Source: Kiritimatiellia bacterium
GTDB taxonomy: Bacteria; Verrucomicrobiota; Kiritimatiellia; RFP12; UBA1067
DNA: 42,023 nt
Assembly (NCBI GenBank): GCA_017450695.1
Contig: JAFSTA010000030.1
Coordinates: forward strand, 1-42,023
Direction: 5' to 3'
In this document: one piece after another, positions 39,738-42,023 of the stretch
How the letters are laid out: the number at the start of each line of letters is the position of its first letter
Position numbering within the stretch: the first letter of the stretch is position 1
Position numbers and translations under genes: made by a program
Notes under the pieces: generated by a model
The model's database searches: none
The model's input: the letters and a program-made list of their open reading frames with translations, nothing else
Told to the model about the DNA's origin: nothing

Positions 39738-39828
39738 GATAGACAAGCATATCGATCTCCCCCGGCTGCCCGTTGACGTTGTGCTTGTTTGTGATGAACA
39801 TGACTTGCTCCTAGTTGATTTTACCCTC

Positions 39829-39857
39829 TTGACATGATGTCACACATGATGTATTAT
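39829..39857 (+). promoter_or_regulatory. vapBC promoter with direct-repeat operator (leaderless)
   Basis: A perfect TTGACA (39829-39834), exactly 17 bases, and TATTAT (39852-39857). Two copies of ACATGATGT, separated by three bases, fill the interval from the -35 to the -10 box and are a natural site for the VapB antitoxin. The start is expected about 39864, one base before ATG 39865, so the transcript would have no leader. The ATG at 39856 lies inside the -10 box and cannot be used. Confidence 0.75.
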
Positions 39858-39864
39858 GGTTCGC

Positions 39865-40122
39865 ATGAAAACATTGGTGACAAAAGTGACTGAACGAGGA
39901 CAGGTCTCGATTCCCGCCTCGATTCGCGAATCCATGCGGATGACGCCCGGGACAGCCCTGTTGTGGACCCGCGGAGAGGATGGCTGCACGTGCGTGGTAA
40001 CAATTGTCCGCAAGCCCCAGCGCAAGGGGGCAAAGGCCATGCTCGGCTATGCCTCCACGTTCCGGAAGCCGCGTACGACCGCTGAATGGATGAAGGAACT
40101 TCGCGAAGGAGAAGAGCGGTGA
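39865..40122 (+). CDS. vapB: AbrB-type antitoxin
   Basis: An 85-residue antitoxin. Residues 1-45 are an AbrB/MazE-type DNA-binding fold (VTERGQVSIPASIRESMRMT, then GTALLWTRGED). The C-terminal part (FRKPRTTAEWMKELREGEE) would bind and block the toxin. The start is placed at ATG 39865 because the ATG nine bases earlier is within the promoter. The toxin gene follows after two bases. It runs opposite to the flanking methyltransferase and ATPase genes, which marks it as an inserted module. Such antitoxins normally repress their own promoter. Confidence 0.85.
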   Translation: MKTLVTKVTERGQVSIPASIRESMRMTPGTALLWTRGEDGCTCVVTIVRKPQRKGAKAMLGYASTFRKPRTTAEWMKELREGEER

Positions 40123-40124
40123 GC

Positions 40125-40529
40125 ATGGTCGTGGATACATGCGTCATCCTCGACGTGCTGGAGCGCGACCCCGCCTTCGGCGATGCCTCGGCGGAGATCA
40201 TCGAAAAGTACGCGGATGACGGTCTTCTCATTTCACCGGTCACATACGTGGAACTCGCACCTGCCTTCCTAGGCGACGAAGCGCGCGAACGCGATTTCCT
40301 CTTTGAGATCGGAATCGACCTTCCGCCAACCATCGGGGATGACGATCTTTCGTTTGCGCACGCCGCATGGAACAACCATATCCAGCGGAAACGGTCAGGC
40401 AAAGCCGCCAAACGCCCCGTCGCAGACGTGATGATTGGCGCGCTCGCGCAGGCCAACAACGGGCTCATCACCCGCAATGCCGACGATTTCCGCGCACTCT
40501 TTCCTACCCTCAACATCGTCACTCCCTGA
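40125..40529 (+). CDS. vapC: PIN-domain toxin (ribonuclease)
   Basis: A 134-residue PIN-domain protein, expected to be an Mg2+-dependent RNase that cleaves tRNA or rRNA when free of antitoxin. The acidic residues are in place: D4 in MVVDTCVIL, E41 in PVTYVELAP, D in PVADVMIGALA, and D-D near ITRNADDFRAL. ATG 40125 is two bases after the antitoxin stop, with AAGGAG about 16 bases upstream. The stop is 21 bases from the converging end of the methyltransferase gene. Confidence 0.87.
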   Translation: MVVDTCVILDVLERDPAFGDASAEIIEKYADDGLLISPVTYVELAPAFLGDEARERDFLFEIGIDLPPTIGDDDLSFAHAAWNNHIQRKRSGKAAKRPVADVMIGALAQANNGLITRNADDFRALFPTLNIVTP

Positions 40530-40550
40530 TTGGCAATCCCCGCCATCGCC

Positions 40551-42023
40551 TTAGAACTCCTCCTCAAACTTCGGCGTCCGCTTCTTCTTTTGGGAGGGTC
40601 GCGCTCCGTCGCGACCGCCGCCTCCCAGCGTAGCGGCGGCGCCCTCGTCGTCGTCCGTCTTGGCGGCATCTCCGCTCTTCCCGTCATTCGCCCCTTCAAC
40701 AATCGCAATCTCCTCGTCCGTCAAACCGTAAAGCTGATAAACCAGTTGGTCGATCTCCCGCTCCAACGCCGACGTGTCGGACGACGGATCAGATTCCCTT
40801 GCCAACAAAATAGCGTCAACCTTCTCGATAATCTTTGTCTGTGCAGCAGCAATATCTGGCTTTGGCACCAATAACTGTTCGACTTTATATTTCTTCCACC
40901 GAACCGTTCCCATGCCTGTAGTGGTACCAATCTTTGAGAACAAGTATTCAGCCAAACTTGAATTAAGATACCCGACAAGAAACTTAAGATGAGGACCGAC
41001 AAGCAAGAAGGTGGTTGCCTCCATCACATACTCGCCATTGGAGTCCAATGCGAACTTTGTTTTATCAGAAATCTCTCCCCAAATAATCTTTGACTTGGCA
41101 AAGTCCGGCATATACGCACAGTTGCGAAGGTTGTACGGTGTTACACCCTTATCCCCCCGCTGCGACAACTTATCCCAAAACTGATCAAGGTATCGTTTGA
41201 TGGCAGGATAGTCGTCAACGTTGATGCGAGGAACATCGCCATATCCGTTGTGAGTCGTGATCAAATAGGCGTTGGGCCAATTCGCTGAATAACGTTTTAT
41301 GTCTCTACCACGGAGTATTGGGCGGATGAGAGCGTCGGTACTATTTCGCTCAGTGGCGGTTCGACACCAGGAGAGGATTTCCGCTCGCCGCGCCTCGTCG
41401 ACGATAAAAGCCTCATTGTAACCAGTCTTGATACCATAGTTGATTTGCACATCCCAAAATTGAAGTGGTATTCCAAAAGCCGCAATCTTACTGTGTATCG
41501 ACTGTTCTATTGGCGATAATATGACCCATGAGTCGGCAGTGTGAAATGTACATTGAGATGCGTTCGTCTCGACGAAGAGAGTAATGTTATCTCGACAGGC
41601 AGAGGTCCCTATGCAAGAACAGCAAGTCTGCGGTTCTTCAAAATGGTTTTTCTCAAAGAGCAGGATATTCGTTTCAACGGTTGCAGAATCAAAAATCTGC
41701 TCTCCTGCAAAATCAATTAGCAACCTGGGTTGTGTCTTATCGACAAAGAATTTCCTTGTCGCTTCGCCATAACTATTACGCATCCATTTGTTAGATGTGA
41801 TATAGCAGAGATGCCCATTTTCTCGCAGTAATTGCCACCCCTTCTCGTAAAAGAGGCAGTAAATGTCACCCGTGCGTGCGAATGTTTCAAATCCATACGG
41901 GGCGTATAGATCGGCAAGTTCACCATGATTTGCCTGCAACTGGATATACGGCGGATTTCCAATCACGATGTCGAACCCATCCTTGACGTTGAACATCCAT
42001 TCGGGATCGAAGAATTCGGCATG
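40551..42023 (-). CDS. Eco57I-type adenine DNA methyltransferase, N-terminus outside the window
   Basis: The last 490 residues of a large N6-adenine methyltransferase, type IIG-like. The frame is open from the window edge (HAEFFDPEW, then MFNVKDGFDIVIGNPPYIQ). NPPY is catalytic motif IV, and LCYITSNKWMRNSYGEATRK follows as usual in the Eco57I family. From about 41400 a TaqI/TRD-like specificity region begins (LIRPILRGRDIKRY, then GEISDKTKFALD and FLVGYLNSSLAEYLFSK). The tail DQLVYQLYGLTDEEIAIV is also typical. The final 50 residues include GGGGRDGARPSQ, the translation of a REP-like element at 40592-40626. SAM-binding motif I, and any nuclease domain, would lie upstream of the window. Its likely partner is the PLD-helicase at 34576. 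Confidence 0.88.
   Translation of the reverse strand, partial: HAEFFDPEWMFNVKDGFDIVIGNPPYIQLQANHGELADLYAPYGFETFARTGDIYCLFYEKGWQLLRENGHLCYITSNKWMRNSYGEATRKFFVDKTQPRLLIDFAGEQIFDSATVETNILLFEKNHFEEPQTCCSCIGTSACRDNITLFVETNASQCTFHTADSWVILSPIEQSIHSKIAAFGIPLQFWDVQINYGIKTGYNEAFIVDEARRAEILSWCRTATERNSTDALIRPILRGRDIKRYSANWPNAYLITTHNGYGDVPRINVDDYPAIKRYLDQFWDKLSQRGDKGVTPYNLRNCAYMPDFAKSKIIWGEISDKTKFALDSNGEYVMEATTFLLVGPHLKFLVGYLNSSLAEYLFSKIGTTTGMGTVRWKKYKVEQLLVPKPDIAAAQTKIIEKVDAILLARESDPSSDTSALEREIDQLVYQLYGLTDEEIAIVEGANDGKSGDAAKTDDDEGAAATLGGGGRDGARPSQKKKRTPKFEEEF
40592..40626. repeat. REP-like element inside the methyltransferase tail
   Basis: GGGAGGG, then the near palindrome GGTCGCGCTCCGTCGCGACC, then GCCGCCTCCC. 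The outer GGGAGGG / CCTCCC arms match those of the RAYT elements at 4172 and 4547, although the inner palindrome differs. It is translated in frame as part of the C-terminal tail. Confidence 0.8.

Larger units (their letters stand above)
39422..39810 (-). pseudogene. Mosaic pseudogene: helicase leader joined to methyltransferase tail
   Basis: On the minus strand, 39810-39756 repeats the ribosome-binding site and first codons of the helicase gene (MFITNKHNVN, QPGE; compare 38054-37999). At about 39750 the text switches to the methyltransferase tail (EID, LVYQL), is interrupted by a 139-bp hairpin insertion, and continues LYGLTDEEIAIV..NDGKSGDAAKT, matching 40733-40551. A four-base loss in the GGGAGGG element shifts the frame after GGGGRDGARP, so the natural stop (now 39422) is missed and the frame runs on to 39310. 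No functional domain is present. It is a scar of duplication and deletion rather than a gene. Confidence 0.8.

Noticed and set aside
39856-39864. Upstream ATG for the vapB gene
   Set aside because: That ATG overlaps the -10 box of a consensus promoter, so it should not be part of the transcript.
34576-42023. Assignment of the right-hand island to DISARM or type ISP
   Set aside because: No drmA or drmB gene is visible, and the motor and methylase are separate proteins, unlike ISP enzymes. Only a resemblance of parts can be claimed.
1-42023. tRNA, rRNA, prophage or plasmid replication genes
   Set aside because: I looked for T-loop-like motifs, integrases, capsid or terminase genes and replication initiators, and found none.

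Overview
The window reads as bacterial chromosome from an anaerobic or gut-type member of the PVC superphylum, most like Kiritimatiellota, Lentisphaerota or Verrucomicrobiota. This is an inference from gene style, not a database result. The pointers are a Gram-negative envelope (dTDP-sugar synthesis, AsmA-like proteins), secreted carbohydrate-active enzymes of fused architecture (GH29 with a PHP-like domain, SASA esterase with a GH28-like helix, DUF1573 with an esterase), a glycogen synthase of PVC/Bacteroidota type, and intergenic DNA full of short-period repeats. Several genes have a candidate extended -10 promoter (TG, one base, then a TATAAT-like hexamer). I see no rRNA, tRNA or CRISPR array.

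Left part (1-10 kb). A murQ remnant sits behind 9-base repeats. On the minus strand follow thiE and a DUF1573-esterase. Next is a decayed type I restriction locus: an internally deleted hsdM, a frameshifted DUF1016 nuclease and an hsdR stub. Within that locus is a REP-associated tyrosine transposase (RAYT) whose own coding frame carries two near-identical 70-bp REP-like palindromic elements. A four-gene minus-strand operon follows (glgA, an unrecognised protein, a DRTGG protein, a MAT2B/RmlD-like reductase).

Middle (10-34 kb). Plus-strand genes encode a SASA/GH28-like enzyme, a glycerophosphodiesterase, an unrecognised protein, a DppC-like permease, a MATE exporter and a DUF998-like membrane protein. 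Minus-strand genes encode a double-domain ABC permease, the GH29-PHP protein coupled to an HpaI-type aldolase, hemB-rmlA, fmdB-like - PIG-L - xseA, and gnd followed by two AsmA-like proteins. The larger AsmA-like protein has grown by tandem duplication of a module of about 139 residues.

Right part (34-42 kb). This is a defence-type island. An Eco57I-like DNA methyltransferase (cut by the window edge) and a PLD-nuclease/SNF2-helicase protein look like the two original partners. Between them lie a vapBC toxin-antitoxin module with an apparently leaderless promoter, a DUF4143 ATPase with a palindrome over its -35 box, and a mosaic pseudogene. The mosaic joins a copy of the helicase start to a copy of the methyltransferase tail, and that tail carries a hairpin (MITE-like) insertion. 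This suggests a tandem duplication of the pair, followed by collapse and invasion.

The gene borders carry many unrelated families of 8-, 9- and 10-base tandem words (AACCACCC, CGCAAAGAA, CTAGAANNN, ATCGAGTGC-like, GTCCGCGAA, CACGGAACA). Together with the RAYT/REP elements these are the most unusual feature of the window.
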